Shown: positions 1 through 7,086 of the stretch, piece by piece
How the letters are laid out: the number at the start of each line of letters is the position of its first letter
Position numbering within the stretch: position 1 is the first letter of the stretch
Source of the DNA: an uncultured Clostridia bacterium
GTDB taxonomy: Bacteria; Bacillota; Clostridia; TANB77; CAG-508
Direction of reading: 5' to 3'
Assembly (NCBI GenBank): GCA_947628885.1
Contig: CANRBO010000019.1
Coordinates: 1 to 13,656, forward strand
Length of the DNA stretch: 13,656 nt
Notes under the pieces: model-generated
Databases searched by the model: none
Seen by the model: the letters and a program-made list of their open reading frames with translations, nothing else
What the model was told of the DNA's origin: nothing
Program-made: the position numbers and the translations under genes

Positions 1-178
1 TACACATTGCATGTTTCATTGATTCATTTGCATCAACATGTCCTGAAGCAGACAAATCATAAAAGCCATCACAATATCCTGTATTTTTTCTTTTTTGAAA
101 TAAAATTTCTTCATTATTTTCTTTTTCTCTTGTTAATAATAACATTACTGCCGAACAACATTTAAATCTTTCGCTCAT
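1..178 (-). CDS. Nudix hydrolase, N-terminal part (runs off the window)
   Basis: The 59 visible codons start MSERFKCCSAVMLLL and continue through LFQKRKNTGY, FYDLSASGHVDANES and end at KHAMC. The pattern G-x5-E (GHVDANE) followed by seven residues is the first half of the Nudix box G-x5-E-x7-REUxEExGU; the window ends just where the RE would come. Nudix enzymes hydrolyse nucleoside diphosphates linked to another group; the substrate cannot be told from this part. The start ATG at 178 follows an AGGAGG Shine-Dalgarno site at good spacing. The 204 bases upstream (179-382) separate it from the rubredoxin gene and hold only AT-rich sequence with a short 9-base tandem repeat, so it may have its own promoter, though I could not pick a convincing one. 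Confidence 0.8.
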   Translation of the reverse strand, partial: MSERFKCCSAVMLLLTREKENNEEILFQKRKNTGYCDGFYDLSASGHVDANESMKHAMC

Positions 179-382
179 TATTAATCCTCCTATTATTTCT
201 ACATTAATTTATTTTATATCTTTTATATCTTTTATCTCCCCACCAATTTAGAATTAAATCTATTAAAAATATAATTTTTTTGCTTTCAAATACATTTTTC
301 CCATATATCCATATTTTAATATTTATCAATTCCTGTACCATTTTTTAAGTATATTTTTATTTGTCTTATAATGTAAGGTATG

Positions 383-1015
383 TTATGTTACTTTAACAAA
401 GACTTCGCGTGGTGCTCCACATAATGGGCATTTAAAATCAAGAGGTAATTCATCTCCTTCATATACATATCCACATATAGTACATTTCCAACGATTGTTT
501 TTTATTTCTGTTTCAATATCAGGAAAATAAGTTGGTGCTTTTTTAGGACTCTTTCCTTTTAAAACTTCATGATAGAATTTATAGCTCATTGCTACTTTTT
601 CCATAGTTTTTTCTGATGAAATTATTTTACCTAAAAAAATTGTGTGTGTTTCTGTTTCTAAACTTCCTATTACTTCACATGTTATATAACCATTACTATC
701 TTTTATTATAGGAAGATTATCAACTTCTTCATGATCAAAATTTTTAAATTTATCATTATCACGGCTACTAGAGAATCCGAAAACACCTATTATTTCACTA
801 TCGCTTTCCTCATTTAAAATTGATATTGAAAACTTATTAATTTTTTTAATACATTCATTTGTAAAGTTTTCATGATTAATACTTATTGCTATTGTGGCTG
901 GATCAGATGTTATCTGCATAACACTATTTGCTATACAGCCAACATTTCTTTCTTCATCTTTGCAACCAATTACATAAACTCCATAGTTTAAATCTCGTAA
1001 TATTAAATTATTCAT
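383..1015 (-). CDS. Flavin reductase-rubredoxin fusion (high-molecular-weight rubredoxin type)
   Basis: This 210-residue protein has an N-terminal FMN-binding flavin reductase domain (about residues 1-160, flavoredoxin/DIM6 type, with the family-like stretch GCIANSVMQIT) and a C-terminal rubredoxin domain. The iron ligands are C178, C181, C196 and C199 (CTIC and CPLC). The spacing between the two Cys pairs is short, as in rubrerythrin-type rubredoxin domains rather than free rubredoxins. In Moorella the same fusion (Hrb) takes electrons from NADH and passes them to a flavodiiron protein that reduces O2 or NO; that role here is by family analogy, and no flavodiiron gene is in the window. The start is backed by an AGGAGG site. 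It lies 23 bases after the DUF1653 gene and is probably co-transcribed with it. Confidence 0.85.
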   Translation of the reverse strand: MNNLILRDLNYGVYVIGCKDEERNVGCIANSVMQITSDPATIAISINHENFTNECIKKINKFSISILNEESDSEIIGVFGFSSSRDNDKFKNFDHEEVDNLPIIKDSNGYITCEVIGSLETETHTIFLGKIISSEKTMEKVAMSYKFYHEVLKGKSPKKAPTYFPDIETEIKNNRWKCTICGYVYEGDELPLDFKCPLCGAPREVFVKVT

Positions 1016-1038
1016 AATTCCTCCTATCTACATTTTAC

Positions 1039-1284
1039 TTAACAATTGACACTTTTAATATTTTGTATTTCAAATCTGTACTTTTGCTTCACATTTGGAT
1101 ATTTCTCATGATCAACTTCTGATGCAAACATATCATAAGGTCTTATGTATAATTGTGTATCTCCATATAATGCTCTATATACTACATATTTTTCTCTCGT
1201 TTCGCTGTGCGTTGCTATATCTTCTACTAAATATAAATCTCCCTTAAAATGTTTATAAATTGATTTGATTTTTATTTCGTTCAT
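1039..1284 (-). CDS. DUF1653 family protein
   Basis: An 81-residue soluble protein with the DUF1653 pattern: an N-terminal YKHFKGDLYLV stretch, then TREKYVVYRALYGD, then the IRPYDMFASEVD segment and a hydrophilic end (KYRFEIQNI). The family is small and widespread in bacteria; its function is not known, and nothing in the sequence assigns one. A good ribosome binding site (AAGGAG) precedes the ATG. It is the first full-length gene of a likely unit with the rubredoxin fusion (23-base gap). The nearest promoter I can support is at 1562-1590, which would also transcribe the small broken ORF in between. Confidence 0.8.
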   Translation of the reverse strand: MNEIKIKSIYKHFKGDLYLVEDIATHSETREKYVVYRALYGDTQLYIRPYDMFASEVDHEKYPNVKQKYRFEIQNIKSVNC

Positions 1285-1379
1285 AATTTATATCTCCTTA
1301 TTTTAAATTTACTTTTTATTTATGTGGCAATTCATTTTTATAAATAATTAATCTTATAATATTAAATTATAATTCAACA

Positions 1380-1531
1380 TTAATCTAAATATTTAAATAC
1401 TTGCTCAGGATATATTTTTAATTCTTTATTTTTAAATTTATTTATATCTATCCACATTACTTAGTTCTACATAATATTTTAAAAATTTCATCATTTGAAT
1501 TTAGAAATTCATATACTTCCTTTGGAGTCAT
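1380..1531 (-). pseudogene. Two abutting tiny ORFs, possibly one frameshifted small gene of about 50 codons
   Basis: From ATG at 1531, after an AAAGGGG site, the frame reads MTPKEVYEFLNSNDEIFKIL and then CRTK before TAA at 1459-1457. That stop overlaps an ATG (TAATG) in another frame. The second frame runs 25 codons, contains KNKELKIYPEQVFKYLD and stops at 1380. The two halves read like one small helical protein split by an indel, since both are rich in Glu, Lys and Tyr and neither resembles random AT-rich sequence. I do not recognise the family. It could equally be a pair of translationally coupled mini-ORFs. The promoter at 1562-1590 and the good ribosome site support expression. Confidence 0.3.
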
Positions 1532-1561
1532 ATTTTCTCATCCCCTTTATCTATGTTCATT

Positions 1562-1590
1562 ATTATATAATTACATTTCTAAAAAGTAAA
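1562..1590 (-). promoter_or_regulatory. Promoter candidate, TTTACT-17-TATAAT
   Basis: On the minus strand TTTACT (1590-1585) and a perfect TATAAT (1567-1562) are 17 bases apart. It lies just after the hydrogenase terminator and 30 bases before the start of the tiny ORF, so it can drive that ORF and then the DUF1653 and rubredoxin-fusion genes. Confidence 0.5.
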
Positions 1591-1599
1591 CCACTTTAT

Positions 1600-1637
1600 A
1601 AAAAATTATCGACCTATTGCAAATTTCCAATAGGTCG
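1600..1637 (-). terminator. Rho-independent terminator of the hydrogenase operon
   Basis: Perfect 10-base arms CGACCTATTG (1610-1619) and CAATAGGTCG (1628-1637) with an 8-base loop. On the minus strand the stem begins 6 bases after the hydA stop and is followed by ATAATTTTTTAT, a fitting U-tract. It marks the end of the hydCBA transcript. Confidence 0.85.
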
Positions 1638-1643
1638 TAATTT

Positions 1644-3398
1644 TTATTCCAAAATATATTTTTCTTGTTTTTCATAATTAGTGTGTAAATATTTATGAGC
1701 TTTTTCACTTCCTGGAGTCTTAAAGAAATCTTTATAAATTTTAATTAGAGTAGGATTTTGATGTGATTTACGTATTGTTGATTTTTTATCAATTGTGTAC
1801 AAAGTATTTGCTCTTAATTTTCTTACATCAACTGCACTTCTTGTTTTTGAAGATTTTATTGGCTGACCACCGCCCATTATGCATCCGCCTGGGCAAGCCA
1901 TTATTTCAATAAAGTCATATTTGCTCTTTCCGTTTCTTACATCATCCATTATTTTTCTTGCATTTTTTAAACCTGATGCAACTGCAATTTTTAATTCTTT
2001 TCCTGCTACTGTAATTGTAGCTTCTTTTATGCCTTTTTCTCCTCTAATTTGTTTATATTCAATTTCTTGTAAATCTTTTCCTTCTAAAACATCTGCTGCT
2101 GTTCTTAATGCTGCTTCCATAACTCCACCAGTTGTTCCAAAGATTGCTCCTGCTCCTGTAGCTTCGCCCATTGGGTCGTCAAATTGAGTTTCTTCCAATG
2201 AGTTGAAATCTAAGTTCATTTGTTTTATCATCCTTGCAAATTCTCTTGTAGTAATTACGCAGTCTACATCTCTAATTCCGTCTGCTTCCATTTCATCTCT
2301 AGTTGCTTCATATTTCTTTGCAATACATGGCATTATTGAGACAACATATATTTTGCTTGGATCTATATTGAATTTTTTTGCATAATAAGATTTAATTATT
2401 GCTCCAAACATTTGATGTGGAGATTTGCAACTTGATAAATGTCCTAATTGATCAGAGAAATTCTTTTCTGCAAATCTAACCCATGCAGGACAACATGATG
2501 TAATCATTGGCAATGTTCCATTATTTTTTACTCTATCTATAAATTCATTTGCTTCTTCCATAATAGTGAAGTCAGCTCCAGTATTTGTGTCAAATACTTT
2601 GTCAAATCCTAGTCTTCTTAATGCTGTTACCATTTTGCCTTCTGCATTTTCTCCTATTGGTACATCAAATTCTTCACTTAATCCTGCTCTTACTGCTGGA
2701 GCTGTTTGAGCAACTGTAATTATTTCCGGATCATTTATTTTTTCCCACACTTTATCTATATCAACTTTTTCATGTAATGCTCCTGTTGGGCACGATTCAA
2801 TACATTGTCCGCAAAATACGCAGTTCGAGTCATTTAGTGATATATTATCTACAGTCGAAATACATGATTCGAAACCTCTTCCACTGCAGTCTATTGCTCC
2901 TATATCTTGAACTTTTTTACATGTACTTACGCATCTTCTACATAAAATACATTTATTAAAATCTCTTACTATTGATGGAGATTTATCATCAACTTTTGGT
3001 TTTACTTTTTCTCCGTCATATTTAATTTCATCAACATTGTATTGAATAGCTAAATTCTGAAGTTCACAATTTCCTGACCTGATGCATGTTAAACAATTTC
3101 TATCATGATTAGATAATGTTAAATCCAAAACCATTTTTCTAGCTTGTATAACTTGTGGTGTGTGAGTTTTTACAACCATACCTTCTTCTACTTTTTGGAT
3201 ACATGATGTTGCCAAACCTTTTCTACCTTCAACTTCGACAACGCACATCCTACAATCTCCATTTTCATTTATGTCTTTTAGAAAACATAATGTTGGAATA
3301 TCAATATTTGCTTTTCTTGCTGCTTCTAAAATAGTTGTTCCTTCTTGAACTTCTACATTAATATCATCAATTTTTAAATTAACTAACTTTTTTTCCAT
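1644..3398 (-). CDS. hydA: [FeFe] hydrogenase catalytic subunit HydA (HndD type)
   Basis: This 584-residue protein forms or consumes H2 at the H-cluster in the bifurcating/NAD(P)-linked [FeFe] hydrogenase complex in the cytoplasm. Domains in order: a [2Fe-2S] ferredoxin domain (ligands C38, C49, C52, C66); a His-ligated [4Fe-4S] site (H98, C102, C105, C111); two [4Fe-4S] clusters (C150, C153, C156, C160 and C193, C196, C199, C203); the H-domain with signatures TSCCPAW (C302 for proton transfer, C303 ligand), MPCIAKK (C358) and MACPGGCIMGGGQ (C502, C506); and a C-terminal small-subunit-like part ending near HKYLHTNY. All cluster ligands expected for this class are present, and the length is normal. 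An AGGAGGG site precedes the start, 10 bases after hydB. It is the last gene of the operon. Confidence 0.96.
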   Translation of the reverse strand: MEKKLVNLKIDDINVEVQEGTTILEAARKANIDIPTLCFLKDINENGDCRMCVVEVEGRKGLATSCIQKVEEGMVVKTHTPQVIQARKMVLDLTLSNHDRNCLTCIRSGNCELQNLAIQYNVDEIKYDGEKVKPKVDDKSPSIVRDFNKCILCRRCVSTCKKVQDIGAIDCSGRGFESCISTVDNISLNDSNCVFCGQCIESCPTGALHEKVDIDKVWEKINDPEIITVAQTAPAVRAGLSEEFDVPIGENAEGKMVTALRRLGFDKVFDTNTGADFTIMEEANEFIDRVKNNGTLPMITSCCPAWVRFAEKNFSDQLGHLSSCKSPHQMFGAIIKSYYAKKFNIDPSKIYVVSIMPCIAKKYEATRDEMEADGIRDVDCVITTREFARMIKQMNLDFNSLEETQFDDPMGEATGAGAIFGTTGGVMEAALRTAADVLEGKDLQEIEYKQIRGEKGIKEATITVAGKELKIAVASGLKNARKIMDDVRNGKSKYDFIEIMACPGGCIMGGGQPIKSSKTRSAVDVRKLRANTLYTIDKKSTIRKSHQNPTLIKIYKDFFKTPGSEKAHKYLHTNYEKQEKYILE

Positions 3399-3408
3399 AA
3401 GAACCCTC

Positions 3409-5217
3409 CTATCCTATCGCCTTAAATGGACATTTTTGCATACAAGACCTACATTTAATACATTTATCTTGGTCAATTTTGTGGACTTTTCCAATCTCGC
3501 CACTAATTGCAGAAACTGGACAAACCTTTTTGCATAAATCGCATCCCTTACATTTTTCTTCATCAATTACTATTTTTGCAAGTTCTTTGCACTCTTTCGC
3601 TCTACAATTCTTATCTATAACGTGCTCTTTGTATTCGTCCGCAAAATATTTCATTGTGCTTAATATTGGATTTGGAGCAGTTTGACCTAATCCGCAAACA
3701 GATGCCTGTTTGATTCCTTTTGCTAGTGTATCAAGATTTACTAAATCGCTTTCTTCTCCTTTTCCACTGCATATCTTTTGAAGGATTTCTAACATCCTTT
3801 TTGTTCCAATTCTACAAGGTGTACATTTTCCACAAGACTCGCTAACAGTAAATTCCAAATAGAACTTAGCAATATTAACCATACATTTGCTGTCGTCCAT
3901 TACGATAAGTCCACCTGAACCCATCATCGAATCTATTTTTGATAGTGATTCATAATCTATTGGTGTATCCAAATGTTCTTCAGGTATACAACCACCTGAA
4001 GGTCCACCTGTTTGAGCTGCTTTGAATTTTCTGCCATTTGGTATTCCGCCACCTATGTCAAATACTATCTCTCTTAGTGTAGTTCCCATTGGTACTTCAA
4101 CTAGACCAACATTATTTACGTCTCCACCCAAGGCAAAAACTTTAGTTCCTTTTGAAGTTTCTGTTCCAATTGATGAATACCATTTTGCTCCATTTAAAAT
4201 TATTCTAGTTATGTTTGCATAAGTTTCAACATTATTAATAAGAGTTGGACAACCCCACAATCCGCTATGAGCTGGATATGGCGCAGTTTCTTCACCACAT
4301 ACGAAAGCTCCTGCCCCAAGTCTTATCTCAATATCAAAATTAAATTTAGTACTAAAAATATTTTTGCCAAGCAATCCATACTTTCTTGCTTGCTCAATCG
4401 CAACTTGTAATCTATGTACTGCAATTGGATATTCTGCTCTAACATATATAAATCCTTTATCAGCTCCAATTGCATATCCTGCAATTGTCATTGCTTCTAA
4501 TACTGAGTGTGGATCTCCTTCTAATATACTTCTATCCATAAAAGCTCCTGGATCTCCTTCATCAGCATTACATACAACATATTTTTGTTTAGCTTCTTCT
4601 ATTTTTACAAAACTCCATTTTTTCCCTGTTGGGAATCCTGCTCCACCACGACCTCTAAGTCCTGAATCTGATACTTCTTTTATAACTTCATCTTGTGACA
4701 TGGTAGTTAATACTTTTTCCAATGCTTTGTATCCGTCAAAAGCAAGATATTCATCTATATCTTCAGGATTAATTACACCGCAATTTTTAAGTGCAATTCT
4801 TTTTTGTTTTTTATAAAAATCTAAATCATCTAATCTGTCAACCATGTTGCCAGTTACATTTTTACATAATAATCTTTCTACTCTTTTTCCATTAATAATA
4901 TGGCTTTCAATTATTTCTTCACAATCTTCCGGAGTAACCATTTGGTAAAATGTATCTTCCGGTCTAATAATTACAATTGGGCCTTTTGAGCAAATACCAA
5001 AGCAACCAGTCATAATAACTCTAACATTATCTAGTTTTTTCTTTTTAATAATCTTGTTGAAATTTGCTAATATTTCAGGCGATTTTGAAGATGTGCAACC
5101 AGTACCATGACATACTAATATGTGCTTTTCTCTAGTGTCTGCATTAGTATTAACCCTTAAATCAAGCTCTTTTCTTTTAGTCTCAGCAATTTTATGTAGT
5201 TCGTCTATACTTTTCAT
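3409..5217 (-). CDS. hydB: NAD(P)-binding flavoprotein subunit HydB (NuoF-like, HndC type), with an internal gap
   Basis: This subunit oxidises or reduces NAD(P)H through FMN and passes electrons through Fe-S clusters to HydA and HydC. I use the ATG at 5217 (product about 602 residues), because GGAATAGGAG lies just before it and the protein family begins about there; a longer frame from 5256 has no ribosome site. Numbering from that longer frame: thioredoxin-like [2Fe-2S] domain (C49, C54, C85, C89); FMN/NADH fold with GLRGRGGAGFPTG (199-211) and NADEGDPGAFMDR (230-242); NuoF [4Fe-4S] site ESCGKCTPC (C475, C478, C481, plus C521); C-terminal two-cluster ferredoxin (C569, C572, C575, C579 and C599, C602, C605, C609). 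The signature GAGAFVCGEETA is followed directly by PYPAHSGLWG. The usual stretch of about 16 residues (normally ...SIEGxRGxPR...) is missing in frame, so activity is uncertain. Confidence 0.93.
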   Translation of the reverse strand: MKSIDELHKIAETKRKELDLRVNTNADTREKHILVCHGTGCTSSKSPEILANFNKIIKKKKLDNVRVIMTGCFGICSKGPIVIIRPEDTFYQMVTPEDCEEIIESHIINGKRVERLLCKNVTGNMVDRLDDLDFYKKQKRIALKNCGVINPEDIDEYLAFDGYKALEKVLTTMSQDEVIKEVSDSGLRGRGGAGFPTGKKWSFVKIEEAKQKYVVCNADEGDPGAFMDRSILEGDPHSVLEAMTIAGYAIGADKGFIYVRAEYPIAVHRLQVAIEQARKYGLLGKNIFSTKFNFDIEIRLGAGAFVCGEETAPYPAHSGLWGCPTLINNVETYANITRIILNGAKWYSSIGTETSKGTKVFALGGDVNNVGLVEVPMGTTLREIVFDIGGGIPNGRKFKAAQTGGPSGGCIPEEHLDTPIDYESLSKIDSMMGSGGLIVMDDSKCMVNIAKFYLEFTVSESCGKCTPCRIGTKRMLEILQKICSGKGEESDLVNLDTLAKGIKQASVCGLGQTAPNPILSTMKYFADEYKEHVIDKNCRAKECKELAKIVIDEEKCKGCDLCKKVCPVSAISGEIGKVHKIDQDKCIKCRSCMQKCPFKAIG

Positions 5218-5290
5218 TAAAACTCCTATTCCGCCAGCATATTCAAATATAACCATTTGAAATGTAGCTATTTTAATTTTTATAGAAAAT

Positions 5291-5773
5291 TTAATCTTTT
5301 TTCATAAACTCGTCTATTACTTCATCTAATTTCTTAACAGTAGCTTTTCCATAAACTTCGTTATTAATTGTAAATACAGGTGCTAATCCGCATGCACCAA
5401 CGCATCTAGTAGAATCAAGTGAAAATTTTCCGTCCTTACTAGTTTCTCCCTCTTCAATTCCAAGTTTTTGTTTAGCTCTTTCTAGTAACTCCTTTGAACC
5501 TTTAACAAAGCAAGCTGTACCCAAGCAAATTGATACATTGTACTTGCCTTTTGGTTTTGTAGTAAATCTTGAGTAAAATGTTACTACTCCGTAAATTTCA
5601 GCTACAGGAATTCCAAGGTATTCTGATATTTCCAATTGTGCTACTTTAGGAATATATCCAAATTTAGTTTGTACTTCTTCAAGAATTACGATTAAATTAT
5701 CCTTAGTCCTCTTAAATTTAGAAAGCAACTCTTTGGTTTCTTCTCTTACTTTCTTATCCATGCAATTTTCCAT
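5291..5773 (-). CDS. hydC: Thioredoxin-like [2Fe-2S] subunit HydC (NuoE-like, HndA type)
   Basis: This 160-residue protein is the small electron-transfer subunit of the HydABC hydrogenase. The N-terminal half is helical (with FGYIPKVAQLEISEYLGIP and then YGVVTFYSRF, typical of NuoE/HndA). The C-terminal half is the thioredoxin-like ferredoxin fold with the [2Fe-2S] ligands C83 and C88 (CLGTAC) and C124 and C128 (CVGAC). The length is normal for the family. The ATG at 5773 is preferred: an AAAGGA site lies 13 bases upstream; a second ATG at 5761 is further from it. It is the first gene of the operon, 73 bases before hydB, behind a strong promoter and a structured leader. No separate HndB-like gene is present; that domain is fused at the start of HydB. 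Confidence 0.95.
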   Translation of the reverse strand: MENCMDKKVREETKELLSKFKRTKDNLIVILEEVQTKFGYIPKVAQLEISEYLGIPVAEIYGVVTFYSRFTTKPKGKYNVSICLGTACFVKGSKELLERAKQKLGIEEGETSKDGKFSLDSTRCVGACGLAPVFTINNEVYGKATVKKLDEVIDEFMKKD

Positions 5774-5784
5774 TTATGCTTACC

Positions 5785-5831
5785 AATCCTTTCTTGCCTT
5801 CGCCATACTTAATCTGCGAAAGGCACAAATT
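5785..5831 (-). promoter_or_regulatory. Structured 5' leader element, copy 1 (before hydC)
   Basis: In the minus-strand RNA, AATTTGTGC leads into a hairpin with arms TGCCTTTCGC (5825-5816) and GCGAAGGCA (5803-5795), nine pairs with one bulged T and a 12-base loop beginning AGAT. The element ends in GAAAGGA, the Shine-Dalgarno site. A second copy with a different but still paired stem lies before the amidase gene (11479-11523). The left arm (CCTTTC) is also complementary to GAAAGG of the ribosome site, so a switch between two pairings is possible. I cannot match it to a known riboswitch class. Confidence 0.45.
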
Positions 5832-5859
5832 TTTCAAATTTATTCTCCCTTCTGCCCCG

Positions 5860-5888
5860 ATTATATCAAACTAAATTAATTAATACAA
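5860..5888 (-). promoter_or_regulatory. Promoter of the hydCBA operon, TTGTAT-17-TATAAT
   Basis: TTGTAT (5888-5883) and TATAAT (5865-5860) are spaced by 17 bases on the minus strand. Transcription would begin near 5853 and give a leader of about 80 bases containing the hairpin element. No clear Rex-type operator (TTGTTAA half-sites) was found around it. Confidence 0.75.
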
Positions 5889-5956
5889 TTATTTTGTCGA
5901 AAAATATCAATATAATTTTTCCATACAAATTTATTTTATAAAGTGGTGTTTGCTTC

Positions 5957-7006
5957 TTACTTGACAGTATAAATTTTTCCGCCACCTACAACAATATCAT
6001 CAATGTACATAACAAGTGATTGCCCAGGAGTTATCCTTGCTTGTGGCTCATCAAATATTATCTTTATATGATTTTTATTTAATTGTATTGCCTTCGCATC
6101 AGCTTCTTTTGAAGAATATCTTGTTTTTACTTTTACATTAATGCTATCCTCTAATTTATCAAATAAAAGCAAATTAATATCACTAATTATTACTTCATTT
6201 TTATATAATTCTTTTTCAGTACCAACAATAACTTCATTTTTATTTTTGTCAAATCCAATAACGAAAAGTGGCTCCTTGTAAGATATTCCAAGCCCTTTTC
6301 TTTGACCAATTGTATAATTATAAAGACCTGTATGTTTACCTAAAACTTCGCCATTTGAATCTACAATATTTCCTTCAAAAGGCTTTATTGAAGAATTTTC
6401 TTCCAAGAATTTTTTATAATTTCCGTCAGGTATAAAACATATATCTTCGCTATCAGGCTTGCTTGCCACAGATAAATCATGTTCTTTAGCAATTTGCCTT
6501 ATTTCATCCTTGCTCTCAAAATCAGCCAACGGAAAAATCACTTTTTCAAGCATTTCCTTTGGAATATTCCATAAAACATAACTTTGATCTTTTTTAATTG
6601 ATTTAGATTTCCTTAAAATCCATTTTTTGTATTCTTCACTATACTCTGTTTTTGCATAATGACCTGTTGCAATGTACTCACACCCCAAGTCTTTCGCCTT
6701 TTCATACATTAATCCAAATTTAAGATATCTGTTACACTCAATACATGGATTCGGAGTTCTGCAATTTGCATAACAATCCATAAAATCATCTATAACATAT
6801 TTCTTAAATTCTTCTTTTCCTTCCAAAATATAATGATTAATTCCTAATTTATTGCATAAATTTTTCACATCAATATATGAGCAACAACTTCCATTTGGAA
6901 ATAGATTTAGTGTTGCTCCTATTACTTCATAACCTGCTTCTTTCAAAAGAATTGCAGAGACCGTACTATCTACTCCTCCGCTCATCCCTAGTAAAACTTT
7001 TTTCAT
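5957..7006 (-). CDS. mnmA: tRNA-specific 2-thiouridylase MnmA
   Basis: MnmA adenylates and thiolates U34 of the Lys, Glu and Gln tRNAs. This 349-residue protein has the PP-loop SGGVDS (9-14), ATGHYAK (113-119), the TPNPCIECN motif (84-92) holding the catalytic Cys C91, and the second active Cys C200 in SEDICFIPDG. The C-terminal beta-barrel part (ITPGQSLVMYI) is complete. The motif is of the CxxC form (C88, C91) rather than the DxxC form of E. coli; CxxC-type enzymes of this superfamily have been linked to Fe-S cluster binding, which is from recalled literature, not seen here. The ATG at 7006 follows GAAGGG, with a very short leader after the promoter at 7031-7058. It lies downstream of the DtxR-like gene. 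Confidence 0.96.
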   Translation of the reverse strand: MKKVLLGMSGGVDSTVSAILLKEAGYEVIGATLNLFPNGSCCSYIDVKNLCNKLGINHYILEGKEEFKKYVIDDFMDCYANCRTPNPCIECNRYLKFGLMYEKAKDLGCEYIATGHYAKTEYSEEYKKWILRKSKSIKKDQSYVLWNIPKEMLEKVIFPLADFESKDEIRQIAKEHDLSVASKPDSEDICFIPDGNYKKFLEENSSIKPFEGNIVDSNGEVLGKHTGLYNYTIGQRKGLGISYKEPLFVIGFDKNKNEVIVGTEKELYKNEVIISDINLLLFDKLEDSINVKVKTRYSSKEADAKAIQLNKNHIKIIFDEPQARITPGQSLVMYIDDIVVGGGKIYTVK

Positions 7007-7030
7007 TTTACCATTATTCCCTTCTTGTAA

Positions 7031-7058
7031 ATTATATGTATTTATTTTTCTTGTACAA
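7031..7058 (-). promoter_or_regulatory. Promoter of mnmA, TTGTAC-16-TATAAT
   Basis: TTGTAC (7058-7053) and TATAAT (7036-7031) on the minus strand, 16 bases apart, lie in the gap between the DtxR-like gene and mnmA. Transcription would begin near 7024, about 18 bases before the ATG, so mnmA has its own promoter as well as possible read-through. Confidence 0.65.
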
Positions 7059-7086
7059 CTATTCTATAACAATTTTTCTTCTATAA

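Larger units (their letters stand above)
1285..1643. other. Intergenic region with promoter, tiny broken ORF and terminator
   Basis: This 359-base stretch has no full-size gene. From right to left it holds the hydrogenase operon terminator (1600-1637), a minus-strand promoter (1562-1590), a small translated-looking region (1380-1531) and an AT-rich leader to the DUF1653 gene. The plus-strand open frame at 1495-1677 has no ribosome binding site and overlaps the terminator, so I do not count it. Confidence 0.6.

Noticed and set aside
212..238. Short tandem repeat of TTTTATATC before the Nudix gene
   Set aside because: Only about 2.5 units of 9 bases in a very AT-rich gap; expected by chance at this composition.
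4364..4816. Long plus-strand open frame of 150 codons within hydB
   Set aside because: It is antisense to a well-supported gene, has no ribosome site and reads as a mirror of the hydB codons.
5761..5850. A short upstream frame from a TTG in the hydC leader (LKNLCLSQIKYGEGKKG...), overlapping the hydC start
   Set aside because: It begins at a weak TTG and the second leader copy has a stop in the matching frame, so coding conservation does not explain the similarity; RNA structure does.
5880..5940. A Rex-type operator upstream of the hydrogenase promoter (TTGATA...CGACAA)
   Set aside because: The half-sites are not proper inverted repeats of each other and do not match the TTGTTAA/TTAACAA form well.
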